Below, piece by piece: positions 18,648-28,092 of a DNA stretch of 64,000 bases (positions are counted from its first letter, which is position 1; every line of letters begins with the position of its first letter). A program made the translations under genes and the position numbers. Location of the stretch: contig NZ_DGUZ01000002.1 in the NCBI RefSeq assembly GCF_002394865.1, positions 96,044 through 160,043 on the forward strand. Direction: 5' to 3'. The notes under the pieces were generated by a model. It ran no database searches. It worked only from the letters and a program-made list of their open reading frames with translations, and was not told where the DNA came from. The stretch comes from Fibrobacter sp. UBA4297 (GTDB taxonomy: Bacteria > Fibrobacterota > Fibrobacteria > Fibrobacterales > Fibrobacteraceae).

Positions 18648-18653
18648 ATAATA
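18648..18653 (-). promoter_or_regulatory. -10-like TATTAT directly upstream of the DUF1538 gene
   Basis: On the minus strand TATTAT is followed by 6 nt and the ATG at 18641. An overlapping TATATT sits 2 nt further up. No Shine-Dalgarno is present, so a leaderless transcript is possible. A dispersed repeat block begins immediately upstream. Confidence 0.4.
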
Positions 18654-18659
18654 TAATTA

Positions 18660-18712
18660 AATGGTTATTAGTTATTAGTTATTAGTTATTAGTCATTGGT
18701 CAATAGTCAACA
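18660..18712 (+). repeat. TTAGTTATTAGT tandem/dispersed repeat block
   Basis: Four to five copies of gTTATTA run into cATTGGTCAATAGTCAA. This is the longest member of the family also seen at 8722, 39485, 49979, 50049 and 61917. Confidence 0.65.
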
Positions 18713-18720
18713 GCAACTTA

Positions 18721-18760
18721 TCATCCTGACCCTGGAGCGTAGCGATAGGGAGGGATCCAG
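18721..18760 (+). repeat. Short dispersed element of the TCATCCTGA...GGATCC type
   Basis: TCATCCTGACCCTGGAGCG leads into a short inverted stretch and ends AGGGATCCAG. The CCTGA...GCG.AGCGA...GGATCC layout resembles small intergenic elements found in many bacterial genomes. Only one copy is present in this window, so assignment rests on recognition of the pattern. Confidence 0.4.
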
Positions 18761-18851
18761 TCAAGTCTAGTCAATACTATTGAATTTGATTCAAAAAAAA
18801 TTTTAGTATTCGTGCAACCGCCCGTAAACCCCATGCATCAAAAATAACGAA

Positions 18852-19397
18852 ATGGACGAAAAAGTCATTATAAAGAAGATTCAACAAGGAAGTCGTGAAG
18901 CCCTTGGCGTGCTGTGGAAGTCCCATAGCACGAACGTTCTGAACCTTGCATTCAGAATGCTCAAGAATCGCGACGAGGCTGAAGACGTCTTGATGGACAT
19001 TTTCGTCTCAGTTCCAGGGAAAATCCAAAAGTTCCGCGGCGATAGCGCCCTCAACACCTGGCTGTACCGCCTCACCGTCAACGAGTGTTTAATGAGGCTC
19101 AGGTCCAAGAAGCGCCATGCCGAGCTCGAAGAAGAACATATCGATCTCGTGACGGACAGCGCTCTCGGGAGCAAACACGAGGAACAAACGGATCTTGACC
19201 CGGAACTCTTAGAAATTGGACTGTCAAAGCTCTCCGCCGAAACGCGAAGCATGCTCTGGCTCAAGGACGCCGAAGACCTCGGCATCAAGGACTTATCCGA
19301 GATCTACAACATGCCCGAGGGCACCATCAAGGCAAGGCTCAGCCGCGCAAGAACAGTCGTCAAGAACATTTTACAGGAGAACCTGAACTATGCATGA
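18852..19397 (+). CDS. ECF-type RNA polymerase sigma factor
   Basis: The 181-residue protein shows sigma-70 region 2 (LAFRMLKNRDEAEDVLMDIFVSV, then FRGDSALNTWLYRLTVNEC) and region 4 (LSAETRSMLWLKDAEDLGIKDLSEIYNMPEGTIKARLSRAR), with an intervening acidic linker and no region 3: the layout of extracytoplasmic-function sigma factors. It overlaps by 8 nt with a one-TM protein and is followed by a metal-sensor-like protein, so it is probably held inactive by the former until the latter senses a signal. No clear Shine-Dalgarno lies before its ATG. Confidence 0.93.
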   Translation: MDEKVIIKKIQQGSREALGVLWKSHSTNVLNLAFRMLKNRDEAEDVLMDIFVSVPGKIQKFRGDSALNTWLYRLTVNECLMRLRSKKRHAELEEEHIDLVTDSALGSKHEEQTDLDPELLEIGLSKLSAETRSMLWLKDAEDLGIKDLSEIYNMPEGTIKARLSRARTVVKNILQENLNYA

Positions 19398-19737
19398 TAA
19401 AATCGATTTTTCAAGACTCGAAAGGATCGAACCCCGGAAAGGCTCCTGGGAAACCGTCTGCGCTAGACTCGATTCTTCGGAAAAAAGAAAGTTTATCAAC
19501 TTCATCCAGACACGCACCAAATACGTGCTCGCAGCAAGCTTTATCGTCGCTGCATTTTTCACCACGTTCATGACGATTACGTCAAACATGGTCGATTCCG
19601 AAGAAGTTCTCATGAAAAACGCAGCCTCTAATGAACTCGTCTCGTGGTACGGAAATCTCGGTGAACAGAGCGACGACGAACTTGAAAATTTGGACACGGA
19701 CAACACCATCAGCTATTTATTACAGGAGACAAAATAA
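19390..19737 (+). CDS. Probable anti-sigma factor, single-pass membrane protein
   Basis: The 115-residue protein has an approximately 44-residue cytoplasmic N-terminus (charged, with a Trp/Cys-containing helix), one membrane helix about 45-65 (YVLAASFIVAAFFTTFMTI) and a 50-residue acidic C-terminus expected outside. Its start overlaps the ECF sigma gene by 8 nt, with AGGAGA inside that gene as ribosome site, so expression is coupled. Size, topology and position fit a CnrY-like anti-sigma factor. There is no zinc-binding ZAS motif (HxxxCxxC), so the class assignment rests on context. Confidence 0.7.
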   Translation: MHDKIDFSRLERIEPRKGSWETVCARLDSSEKRKFINFIQTRTKYVLAASFIVAAFFTTFMTITSNMVDSEEVLMKNAASNELVSWYGNLGEQSDDELENLDTDNTISYLLQETK

Positions 19738-20462
19738 TGAACGCATCCACAAAAACATTTATCGCAAGCCTCATTATTCTCGCTTGCTCCCTCGGATTTG
19801 CCATTGGCGCGTTTGTCTTTGCAGGCAACGGCTTTGGCGCTGCTTGCCATTCCACATGCACGTCATCGCATAAGCAATGCGTCTGCGGTTGTGAAAACCA
19901 TAGCGATTGTGATAAGAACGACTGCGATTGCAACTGCTGCAAGCGCGGCGGCAAGTATCATGGCAAGCACCACGGCGAACGTTTCCACGACAAGGACTTC
20001 CGCGACGGCCGCCACGATGGTCCGCGCGACCACTTCAAGGATGGCAGGCGTTTCGACAAGAAGTTTGACTTCAAGAAAGGTGCCGAATTCATGGACTCCG
20101 TGCTCCAGGTGACGCATGAACAAAAGGCAGCCCTCGAACAGCAGCGTCATGAAATGGACTCTGCATTTAAAGACCTCCGCAAGCAGAAGAAGAATGCCGA
20201 AAAAGCTTTGCACGATGCGCTCGACAGCAATGACGAAAAGAAGATTGCCGCAGCCAAGGTCGAAATTCTCAAAGCCCAAGAAGCACTGCTCAACCACAGA
20301 ATCAAAGGTGTAAAGGATTTCAACAAGATCCTCACTAAGGAACAGCTCGAAAAGTTCAAGAGCTTCCACAAGGATCACAAGCACATGAAACGCACAGACC
20401 GTGACGAACGCGGCCCCATGCAGCGCGACGAACGCGGTCCAAGACATCACGACGACGACTAA
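19737..20462 (+). CDS. Spy/CpxP/CnrX-like periplasmic sensor with Cys/His-rich N-terminus
   Basis: The 241-residue protein has an N-terminal membrane anchor (8-30). A metal-ligand-rich stretch with about eleven Cys and several His between residues 40 and 65 (CDKNDCDCNCC) follows, then a His/Asp-rich segment, then a helical hairpin with LTxxQ-type motifs (VTHEQKAALEQQ near 125 and LTKEQLEKF near 199), the signature of the Spy/CpxP/ZraP/CnrX group. A His/Arg/Asp-rich tail ends in HHDDD. It starts within the anti-sigma stop codon (TAATG), preceded by AGGAG. The likely role is sensing metal or envelope stress and releasing the sigma factor. Confidence 0.75.
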   Translation: MNASTKTFIASLIILACSLGFAIGAFVFAGNGFGAACHSTCTSSHKQCVCGCENHSDCDKNDCDCNCCKRGGKYHGKHHGERFHDKDFRDGRHDGPRDHFKDGRRFDKKFDFKKGAEFMDSVLQVTHEQKAALEQQRHEMDSAFKDLRKQKKNAEKALHDALDSNDEKKIAAAKVEILKAQEALLNHRIKGVKDFNKILTKEQLEKFKSFHKDHKHMKRTDRDERGPMQRDERGPRHHDDD

Positions 20463-20500
20463 TTCGCAACAAATTTGATTTTCATGATTCCTTGAATAAC

Positions 20501-20527
20501 AAGCCCTCGGTTCAACCGAGGGCTTTC
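20501..20527 (+). terminator. Rho-independent terminator of the ECF operon
   Basis: AGCCCTCGGT, a 3-nt loop and ACCGAGGGCT form a perfect 10-bp stem followed by TTCTGC. The T-tract is short, which lowers certainty. Confidence 0.65.
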
Positions 20528-20604
20528 TGCATCTACAAATCAACAAAGGCCTCTTTTTTGTGATTTTTTGATTGTCAACGCCCTTTTTTGACACATGCGA
20601 AAGA

Positions 20605-20610
20605 TATATT
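20605..20610 (+). promoter_or_regulatory. -10-like TATATT directly upstream of recC
   Basis: TATATT is followed by 6 nt and the recC ATG at 20617. A TTGACA at 20588-20593 is only 11 bp upstream, too close for a standard -35. There is no Shine-Dalgarno, so the recCBD mRNA may be leaderless. Confidence 0.4.
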
Positions 20611-20616
20611 GTAGCC

Positions 20617-23600
20617 ATGCTATACCTGAAATTCGCGCTGAACCTTGAAAACCTCGCCGACGAACTGATCGAGGCGGTATCCAAAGCATGGAAAAACCCG
20701 TTTGAAGCCCCGGCCGTCCTATTCCCGGACCCGAAACTAGAGCAGTGGTTCAGGCTGAAATGGGTACAGAAAAAGAAGTCCCTTGTCGGGTTCAATTCGA
20801 TGATGATCGACCGTTTCCTCATGGAAATCCTCATCGGCGACGATCCGCACAAGCAAAAGCTGAATTCCGACATGCTCCGGAACGTGATTCTCGCGTATCT
20901 CGTCAAGGAGACAAACGGCACGCCGAACTACATGCAAATGGATGACGAAGTCAAGCGCTATCTGGTGATCAATGGAGCGCTCGACGAAACGCACCTTTTT
21001 GATTTTGCAAGCAAGATGGCTTCGCTGTTTTTGGAATACGAAACAAGCAGACCGAGCGATTTTATTCGCGGACTGGATGGCAAATCGGCGCCGGGCATTC
21101 TCGACAAGTGGAAGCAAGGGCAATTGGATGACTTTTTTGGTAAGGCAAACCACGACATCGCAAAACGCGAAGCCTGGCAGCGAAAGCTATACTCCGCCAT
21201 TTTCCACGCCCACGACGGAAAGCAATCGTTACTTTCTGAAGTTTTCGAAAACGAAGCGAAGCGCAAGGGTATTGAACGCACGGAATACATGACAATTCCG
21301 TACCTCTACATTGCATGCCAAGATGATAAAGGCAATGTCACATTCCACACGGAACACACGGGCAACACGCCGCTATTCATTTTTGGTCTTGGCGGCATGG
21401 GCCAGTTCTACCGCGTGATTTTGCAGAAGTACGCCGAAACGCACGACGTTTACGCCTACATCCAGAACCCCTGTATGGAATTCTGGGAAGACACTTCAAC
21501 TATCCACAACCAAAACGCCAACATCCACCGAAACTGGATTTCGCGCAGTGGACAGTGGAGCGACAAGAGCGGGAACATCGAAAATGTCCGTGCAAAGATG
21601 TCTGTCGGCATTTCGGATGCGGGCGAAAGCAACGACATCGATGACATTCCCGAATACACAAGCGCAGAAGCGGAAGCCGAAAATACGCTGCTCTGCAACT
21701 GGGGACGTTCCGGCCGCGACAACATCAAACTCTGGTGCCAAGCCGCCAATTACGATTTCGACTTCAGCACAAGCGGTCGCAGCGACAAGTCGAGCGATGA
21801 AATCAGCGATGCAAGCGAACTCCCGCACGACACCCTTTTGCACAAGGTACAGTACGCGATTGCAAACCGCATCAACACATTGCCTGACTTTGCCGCAAGC
21901 GATTGCAAATCAAAAGATTTTAGCCTTGATGTGACGGCTGCACCGACCAAGATTCGCGAAGTCGAAGCGCTCCACACCAGCATCTGCAAGCTCATGCAGG
22001 AAGGCGCACGAGTGAACGACATTCTCGTCGTATCGCCTGCGCTAGACGATTACCGCACCGCCATCAAGACGATTTTCGACCAAACTCCCGAAAGGAAAAA
22101 GTACGCTAGCGAAAACAACAGGGACGGATTTTTGCACATTCCGTTTGCGATTGTCGATTCACCTGCCAGAAGTTCGCAGACCGAAAATGTACTGGACAAC
22201 TTGTTCTCGATTTTGGAACAGGGAACCATTACACGCCCGACATTCTTTGCGCTTTTGCGCAATCCGGTCGTGCAGCAGACGCGCCACATCAGCGAAGACG
22301 ATGTAAACAATTGGGAAAGCTGGATTGAAGAGACGAACGTCTATCGCGACCGCGAGCACAAAAAAGAAGACTGGCTCGGAGGCGTTCGCCGATTGCTCCT
22401 TGCAAAAATGACGAAGAATCCCGTTGCATTTTCACACGGGGATTCTAGCGAAACGCTCATGCCGTATGCAGACATGGCAACAAGCGACAGCCGCTCGCTT
22501 TGCAAGTTTGTGGAATGCATCGAATCGCTCAAAAAGTGGATGAAATTCGCGGGCTATGACGGGAATTACGAAATTTCGAGCGAAAAAAAAGTTGCGGACC
22601 TCAACAAGCTCAGTGATTTTATCAGCGAATGGATCACGATGTCTGGCGCACCCGACGGTTTCGCCAGCGAAACGATTATCGTCAACAACGTGATGCAGGC
22701 CATCGAAGGTCTCCGCAACCAGATGGATGCCGGGCTCGAAAGCATCTCGTGGAAGGTCGTCAAGCAGACGCTTCTCACCGCCGCACAGTCCTCCGCTTAC
22801 AGCTGCGGAACGCTTTTCGTCAACGGCATCACGTTCATGAACTTCATCCCGAACCGCATTATCCCTGTAAAGCACTTGTTCTTTATCGGTGGCGATTCCA
22901 TGAATTTTCCGGGTGCAAAACAGCACAACACGCTAGACCTCCGCAAGTCTTGCCGCCCGTGGCCGGGCGACGATTCGCCTATTGCCAAGCGACGTTACGC
23001 GTTCCTCTGCCAGCTCATGAGTACAAGCGAAAGTTTCCACGTGAGCTACGTGAATCAGGACATCCGCAAGGATGCCGAACTTTACCCGACATCCGTTGTG
23101 AACGATATCCGAAAGTTTTTGGTCAACGCTATTAATCGCGATAAGAACGGTGGCACATCTAACAATGGAGAAAAGAATGGCGCGCCCGCTGAGAAAATCG
23201 GACTTTCCGATGCATGGCCCGAAAACAAGATTTCGCTGGATGAAACCCGAGACTTTACGGAACTTTTCACGCAAAAGAGCCTCCGCAACAAGCGCGCATT
23301 CTTAAACATGATGCAAGACGGATTTGCCCACGTGAATCCCGCAACGGGCGCCATGCAATCTGCGGACGAAAACATCGCCTTCAAATTGCCCGAGCGCGTA
23401 CCGCTGTACATGCTCAGCGACTTTTTGAAAGACCCGTTCGAATTCCGCATCAGCCAAATGCTTGCCGCCTCCGAATCTGACGACCCAGAAAAGGAACTGT
23501 TCGAGCCGATTCATTTTGAACCGCTACAAAAGAGCGAACTTCTCAAGATGATGGTTGCCGCAGAGCTTTCGCACAAGTCCGAAGAGCTTGAAAAATTCAA

Positions 23601-24348
23601 GAAGGAATCCGCGCTTAAAGGCAACATGCCCGACGGCATCTTCGGAGAAAAACTTCTCGCCGAAATGGAATCGCAAAAGAACTTGATTCTTGCCAAAATG
23701 GGAGAAAATCTCGTTTCACAAATCAAAGAATCCTGGAGCTATCAAGCAAAAATTCAGGACATTCAAATGGACCGCGGAACCGACAGCAAGTGGACTCTTT
23801 CGGGAACGCTCGACTGGTGCAATAGCGAAAATCTCGACAACATTTCCGAGATGATTTCTGTTTCTTCGTCTTACAGCAAGACGACTTTAGACAAGTTCTT
23901 ATCTCCTTACGTCAAGGCGCTAGCCGTCATTGCCCAGAGAGCAGGCTCTATTGATGCCAATGCAGAACAAACTGTAAAAATTTCCATTTACAACACCGAC
24001 TCTACCGCAGAACCGACAACAGCGACAGTCTCCATGACACCGCAAAAGGCAACCGAGACTTTGCAAGAAATCTATACCGCAGCATTCGGTAACGAAACAG
24101 AGCGTCCCTATTCCAAGGCCGTTCCCGCCAGTTTACTCGACACGCCAGGCATTACAAATATCCGCGCATTCAAGGACAAACTTTTAGACTGCTGGAAATA
24201 TTTCGACAAAAAGTCACTATTCGATCCCATTACCGATGTCGGTTTTGAAGCCAACAACTTTACATACCAGTGGAACGATGCGATAAAGAAAATGCGCAGC
24301 CTCATGCAAATTACAGTCTCCGAAAACACAAAGAAAAGGAAGGCATAA
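20617..24348 (+). CDS. recC: RecBCD enzyme subunit RecC
   Basis: The 1243-residue protein starts at the ATG at 20617 rather than an in-frame ATG 45 nt earlier. From 20617 the protein begins LYLKFALNLENLADEL and continues into FPDPKLEQWFRLKW, the usual RecC opening (in E. coli ...SNRLDVL...V....P..L..W), and the -10-like element would otherwise lie inside the gene. It is an inactive SF1-helicase-like scaffold that recognises Chi and holds RecB and RecD. Recognisable blocks are FIFGLGGMGQFYRVIL, PFAIVDSPARSSQTENVLDNLFSIL, and near 735-760 FVNGITFMNFIPNRIIPVKHLFF. Length is close to E. coli RecC (1122) with extra segments. It leads recB and recD. Confidence 0.9.
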   Translation: MLYLKFALNLENLADELIEAVSKAWKNPFEAPAVLFPDPKLEQWFRLKWVQKKKSLVGFNSMMIDRFLMEILIGDDPHKQKLNSDMLRNVILAYLVKETNGTPNYMQMDDEVKRYLVINGALDETHLFDFASKMASLFLEYETSRPSDFIRGLDGKSAPGILDKWKQGQLDDFFGKANHDIAKREAWQRKLYSAIFHAHDGKQSLLSEVFENEAKRKGIERTEYMTIPYLYIACQDDKGNVTFHTEHTGNTPLFIFGLGGMGQFYRVILQKYAETHDVYAYIQNPCMEFWEDTSTIHNQNANIHRNWISRSGQWSDKSGNIENVRAKMSVGISDAGESNDIDDIPEYTSAEAEAENTLLCNWGRSGRDNIKLWCQAANYDFDFSTSGRSDKSSDEISDASELPHDTLLHKVQYAIANRINTLPDFAASDCKSKDFSLDVTAAPTKIREVEALHTSICKLMQEGARVNDILVVSPALDDYRTAIKTIFDQTPERKKYASENNRDGFLHIPFAIVDSPARSSQTENVLDNLFSILEQGTITRPTFFALLRNPVVQQTRHISEDDVNNWESWIEETNVYRDREHKKEDWLGGVRRLLLAKMTKNPVAFSHGDSSETLMPYADMATSDSRSLCKFVECIESLKKWMKFAGYDGNYEISSEKKVADLNKLSDFISEWITMSGAPDGFASETIIVNNVMQAIEGLRNQMDAGLESISWKVVKQTLLTAAQSSAYSCGTLFVNGITFMNFIPNRIIPVKHLFFIGGDSMNFPGAKQHNTLDLRKSCRPWPGDDSPIAKRRYAFLCQLMSTSESFHVSYVNQDIRKDAELYPTSVVNDIRKFLVNAINRDKNGGTSNNGEKNGAPAEKIGLSDAWPENKISLDETRDFTELFTQKSLRNKRAFLNMMQDGFAHVNPATGAMQSADENIAFKLPERVPLYMLSDFLKDPFEFRISQMLAASESDDPEKELFEPIHFEPLQKSELLKMMVAAELSHKSEELEKFKKESALKGNMPDGIFGEKLLAEMESQKNLILAKMGENLVSQIKESWSYQAKIQDIQMDRGTDSKWTLSGTLDWCNSENLDNISEMISVSSSYSKTTLDKFLSPYVKALAVIAQRAGSIDANAEQTVKISIYNTDSTAEPTTATVSMTPQKATETLQEIYTAAFGNETERPYSKAVPASLLDTPGITNIRAFKDKLLDCWKYFDKKSLFDPITDVGFEANNFTYQWNDAIKKMRSLMQITVSENTKKRKA

Positions 24349-24350
24349 TC

Positions 24351-27300
24351 ATGGAAAATTTCAGTCTCCAAAAATTCGACCCTTCCAAAAGCCTTTTCAT
24401 TGAAGCCTCCGCAGGCACTGGCAAAACGTACACCATCCAGTTGATGGTCGCAAAGCTTATCAGCCATGGTACACCGCTCAAGAAAATCCTCATCGTCACG
24501 TACACCGAGAAGGCCGCCGGCGAACTCAAGGACCGCATCCGCAAAAAAATTGACGAAGTCCTCGTGAGCCGCAAACTCGACAAGACTAACGAAGCAGAAA
24601 AGGAACTCGACGACGCGACACTTGCACTGTTTTCCAAAGCCTATCAAGATGTAGACAACGCCGCCATCTTCACAATCCATTCGTTCTGCCAAAAAGCGCT
24701 CAAGGAATATGCCTACGATGCAGGCAGACCGTTTGACATGTCGATGATTGACGACAGCGAAGTTCACGATCTCGTTGAACAGTTCATTCGCGACAAGTGG
24801 AGCGACAATAACGATTTCCAGTTTTTGCTCAAGACCGATTCCGCGCAGTCCATCGCTAACAAAGTTGCAACCGGCCTCGAAAACATCGTCAACGTCTATC
24901 GCGGCAGCGAAGGCGACCGCGAAATCATTCCTCTCGACAAGCCTGAGCAAATCACTTTTGGCGATACCGCTTTAAACGATGATGACATCCGCACCATCGC
25001 CGTTGCAAAAACATTTGACGATATTCTCGGCATCGCCATTTTCCGTGACGCATTTTCGACACTCGAAAAGCATCCGACTGAAAAATTTGGCAAGACTTCT
25101 AAAAATTGCATTAGCGATTTTTTAAGCACACTCAAGCTCTGGGAAAAAGACAAGACACTCTTTTCAGGAGTCTCGTTCAGGGATAGCGATTTCGTTCGCA
25201 CAACATGGCCAACCGACGCTTACGAAGCATTCTTATCATTCAAAGCATTGAAAGAATTGCTCCCATCCATCAATAGCGTTTTGCTCAACAACTTCTTGAT
25301 TCCGCAAGCCGCAACCGTCTTTGACGAATGGCAAAAGTACAAGACCGAAAAGAAATGCCAGTCGTTCAACGACATGATTCTCTCGGTTCACCGCGCAGCA
25401 CTTGACACGAGCAAAGGCGATTCGTTGCTCAAGAGCAGGCTCCGTGCGCAATACACGTACGCCATCATTGACGAATTCCAGGACACGAACCAGTTGCAAT
25501 GGGATATTTTCAGCGCCATTTTCGACAAGATTTTTGTCGTGGGCGACCCCAAGCAATCTATTTACAGTTTCCAAAGTGCCGACGTGAATGTCTATCAAAA
25601 AGCTATTCACGAAATCAAAAACGGCATGTCGCTACAGACAAATTTCAGATCTACCACGGAAATCATCTACGGCTGTAACGAGCTTTTCAAGGGTGACTTT
25701 TTCACACCGAACGAAGGAGCAACAAAACTCGTCGATTTTGAGCCATCGCTCCCGCCGCAAAACGAAAAGCAAGTCAAGGCTCCGCCTAAAATCAACGGCA
25801 ATGAAGTAGCCCCCATCTGGATTAGCGAGCAAGACATCAACGAAGTCGATTTTGCGCGCGCCGCCGTTCAAAAAATCATTGACTGGTGTACTTTTGTCGA
25901 TGGCAAAACCGTATTGCAAGTTTTCAAAAAAGAAGACTGCACGCAATACCGGAACGTGACTTTCAAGGACTTTGCCGTACTCGCCCGCAGCCGTAACGAA
26001 ATGGACGCCATCGAAGATGCGATGCGCTCTGCAGGCGTTCCATTCAGCCGTTATAAAGACAGCAATCTTTTCAGTTGTCGTGAATGCGCCGAATGGATTG
26101 CCATTTTCAAGGCGATTAACGCGCCCGATTTTTCGGCATGGAACAGACGCCTTTTAAGCGAAGCGCTCATCACAGATTTTTTCAGAATTGCCCGCCAAGA
26201 CATCCACTACGCCGAAAGCAAAGCATTCGATGACCCGAACAATCCCGTGCGTCAAAAATTAAACGCATGGACGGAACTAGCGCAAAAACGCCGTTACGCC
26301 GAAATGCTCGAACGCATTTACAGCGACACGCAAGTCGAAGAACGCTTGACCGAAATTTCGAGATTGCAGAATTTGGCAAGGCTCCGTCAAATCGGCAATT
26401 ACGCCATCGAATACCTTTACAATCACAACTGTTCCATTGAAGATCTCGTGCGCCACTTGGAAGCGCTCGCGAGCTACAGCGAAAACGCCGATGATGAAGA
26501 CGGAAACCTCGTCGAAAAAAGTAGCGATTACGACGCCGTGCAAGTCATGACGATTCACGCCTCGAAAGGCCTTGAATTCCCTGTCGTGATTTCTGTCGCA
26601 GGTTTCAAGGGCAAGCGCCCCGCAACAGGCCCGTTCCTTTATCATGACAACGATGAAATTCGTCTTGGCTTCAGTGAACACGCTAAGACCACACGCGAGC
26701 GCGAAGAACTTGAAGAATGGAAGCGACTCTTCTACGTCGATTTCACACGCGCATCTTCGATTCTCATGTTGCCGCGTTACGAGAAATGGAAAAATACCAA
26801 AGGCGTCAAGCCGGAATACGCATTCCTTGAAAGTTCAATCAATGGTCTCATCGAAAACGCATCGGATCTGACGACGATTTTACCGAAAACGGAAAACTGG
26901 AATCCGCAACAGCTAAGCGAAACCGTCAAGGAGCACATTTTAAAACCGCTCAATGAAAATTCTGAAATCGGAAAAGCCTTGAGCGCCGATGAAATTCGGG
27001 ACAACATCATCCAGCAAAAATGCGCCATGGCAAGTTTACAAAACAAGCTCGCCGACGCAAGTATTATGCAGTATTCGTACAGTTCACTTTCGGGCAAGGC
27101 AGATTCGCCTGTAGACGCCGATGACGGGAACCGCACGAATCGCGAAGGCGAAGAAATCGCAACAGCGCGTACGTCAACGGTCCAGATTCGTGATATCGAT
27201 ACCGCAGCAGTCAACTGCACCATCGCAACCGATGCTTCGCTTGATTACCAGACGCATTTGAACGAGAGTGCTCACAAGTTCCCACGCGGTTCACACGCCG

Positions 27301-28091
27301 GTAACGCCCTCCACCGCATTTTCGAATGCACCAAGTTCCAGCAGTTCGGTCTGGAAAACAAGACGCTCGAAGACGCGCTCGCAAATCCGCAAACGAGAAA
27401 CATCATTGAAGAAGAATTCAAACGCGAATCGCTCCCCATCTGGAATCATCGCGACGCCTGGATTGATATCGCCACGCGCTACACGTGGAATACGCTGAAT
27501 GCAAGGCTGCCGGAAATCGCGGGCAGTTCCGTGCAATACGCAAAACAAGATTCCGCAGGGAACGCCAAACAAGATGCGCCGCAGACATTCGCGCTGATTG
27601 ACATTCCGCTAAGCGACCACAAGCCCGAAGTACAGTTCAACCAGAACGCCACCGATGAAAGCGGCGACATTCTCAAACGTTTCTGCAAAGGCTTCATCGA
27701 CTTGCTTTTCGTCCGCACCATAAACGGTCAAAAGCACTATTCCATTCTCGACTGGAAATCGGACATGCTCGAGAACAACAATTACACGCCCGAAGCGCTC
27801 AAGGAAAAAGTCGATAACGATTACTCCATCCAGCGCGTACTTTACAGCTATTGTCTGATTCAATGGCTCAAGCAGTTCTACGGCGAAGGTACAGCCGAGA
27901 ACTTGAGCGAATCTGAAATTTTCGAAAAACACTTCGGCGGTATTTATTATGCATTCATTCGCGGTACCGAAGGCGGCACTCCCAAGGGAATTTACGCACA
28001 AACTTGGAATAGTTTTACCGATCTCACAAACGCCTATCAAAAAGTGAAAGACCTTATGAGCAAGCCCTCCATCGTTAAGGAGGAAAACTAA
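24351..28091 (+). CDS. recB: RecBCD enzyme subunit RecB (helicase-nuclease)
   Basis: The 1246-residue protein starts at the ATG at 24351 with AAGGAAGG upstream, 2 nt after the recC stop. It is a 3'-5' superfamily I helicase: Walker A EASAGTGKTYTIQ (20-32), motif II DEFQDTNQLQWDIF, GDPKQSIYSFQSADV, motif V MTIHASKGLEFPVV and motif VI RLFYVDFTRAS. The C-terminal RecB nuclease domain has GFIDLLFV and ILDWKSDML (the D...DxK active site) plus an upstream His in AGNALHRIFE. It processes double-strand breaks and degrades linear foreign DNA. It is slightly longer than E. coli RecB (1180). All key residues seen are intact. Confidence 0.96.
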   Translation: MENFSLQKFDPSKSLFIEASAGTGKTYTIQLMVAKLISHGTPLKKILIVTYTEKAAGELKDRIRKKIDEVLVSRKLDKTNEAEKELDDATLALFSKAYQDVDNAAIFTIHSFCQKALKEYAYDAGRPFDMSMIDDSEVHDLVEQFIRDKWSDNNDFQFLLKTDSAQSIANKVATGLENIVNVYRGSEGDREIIPLDKPEQITFGDTALNDDDIRTIAVAKTFDDILGIAIFRDAFSTLEKHPTEKFGKTSKNCISDFLSTLKLWEKDKTLFSGVSFRDSDFVRTTWPTDAYEAFLSFKALKELLPSINSVLLNNFLIPQAATVFDEWQKYKTEKKCQSFNDMILSVHRAALDTSKGDSLLKSRLRAQYTYAIIDEFQDTNQLQWDIFSAIFDKIFVVGDPKQSIYSFQSADVNVYQKAIHEIKNGMSLQTNFRSTTEIIYGCNELFKGDFFTPNEGATKLVDFEPSLPPQNEKQVKAPPKINGNEVAPIWISEQDINEVDFARAAVQKIIDWCTFVDGKTVLQVFKKEDCTQYRNVTFKDFAVLARSRNEMDAIEDAMRSAGVPFSRYKDSNLFSCRECAEWIAIFKAINAPDFSAWNRRLLSEALITDFFRIARQDIHYAESKAFDDPNNPVRQKLNAWTELAQKRRYAEMLERIYSDTQVEERLTEISRLQNLARLRQIGNYAIEYLYNHNCSIEDLVRHLEALASYSENADDEDGNLVEKSSDYDAVQVMTIHASKGLEFPVVISVAGFKGKRPATGPFLYHDNDEIRLGFSEHAKTTREREELEEWKRLFYVDFTRASSILMLPRYEKWKNTKGVKPEYAFLESSINGLIENASDLTTILPKTENWNPQQLSETVKEHILKPLNENSEIGKALSADEIRDNIIQQKCAMASLQNKLADASIMQYSYSSLSGKADSPVDADDGNRTNREGEEIATARTSTVQIRDIDTAAVNCTIATDASLDYQTHLNESAHKFPRGSHAGNALHRIFECTKFQQFGLENKTLEDALANPQTRNIIEEEFKRESLPIWNHRDAWIDIATRYTWNTLNARLPEIAGSSVQYAKQDSAGNAKQDAPQTFALIDIPLSDHKPEVQFNQNATDESGDILKRFCKGFIDLLFVRTINGQKHYSILDWKSDMLENNNYTPEALKEKVDNDYSIQRVLYSYCLIQWLKQFYGEGTAENLSESEIFEKHFGGIYYAFIRGTEGGTPKGIYAQTWNSFTDLTNAYQKVKDLMSKPSIVKEEN

Positions 28092-28092
28092 A

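Noticed and set aside
20588..20610. TTGACA plus TATATT as a normal promoter of recC
   Set aside because: Spacer is only 11 bp; the -35 match is probably chance, so only the -10-like hexamer is kept.
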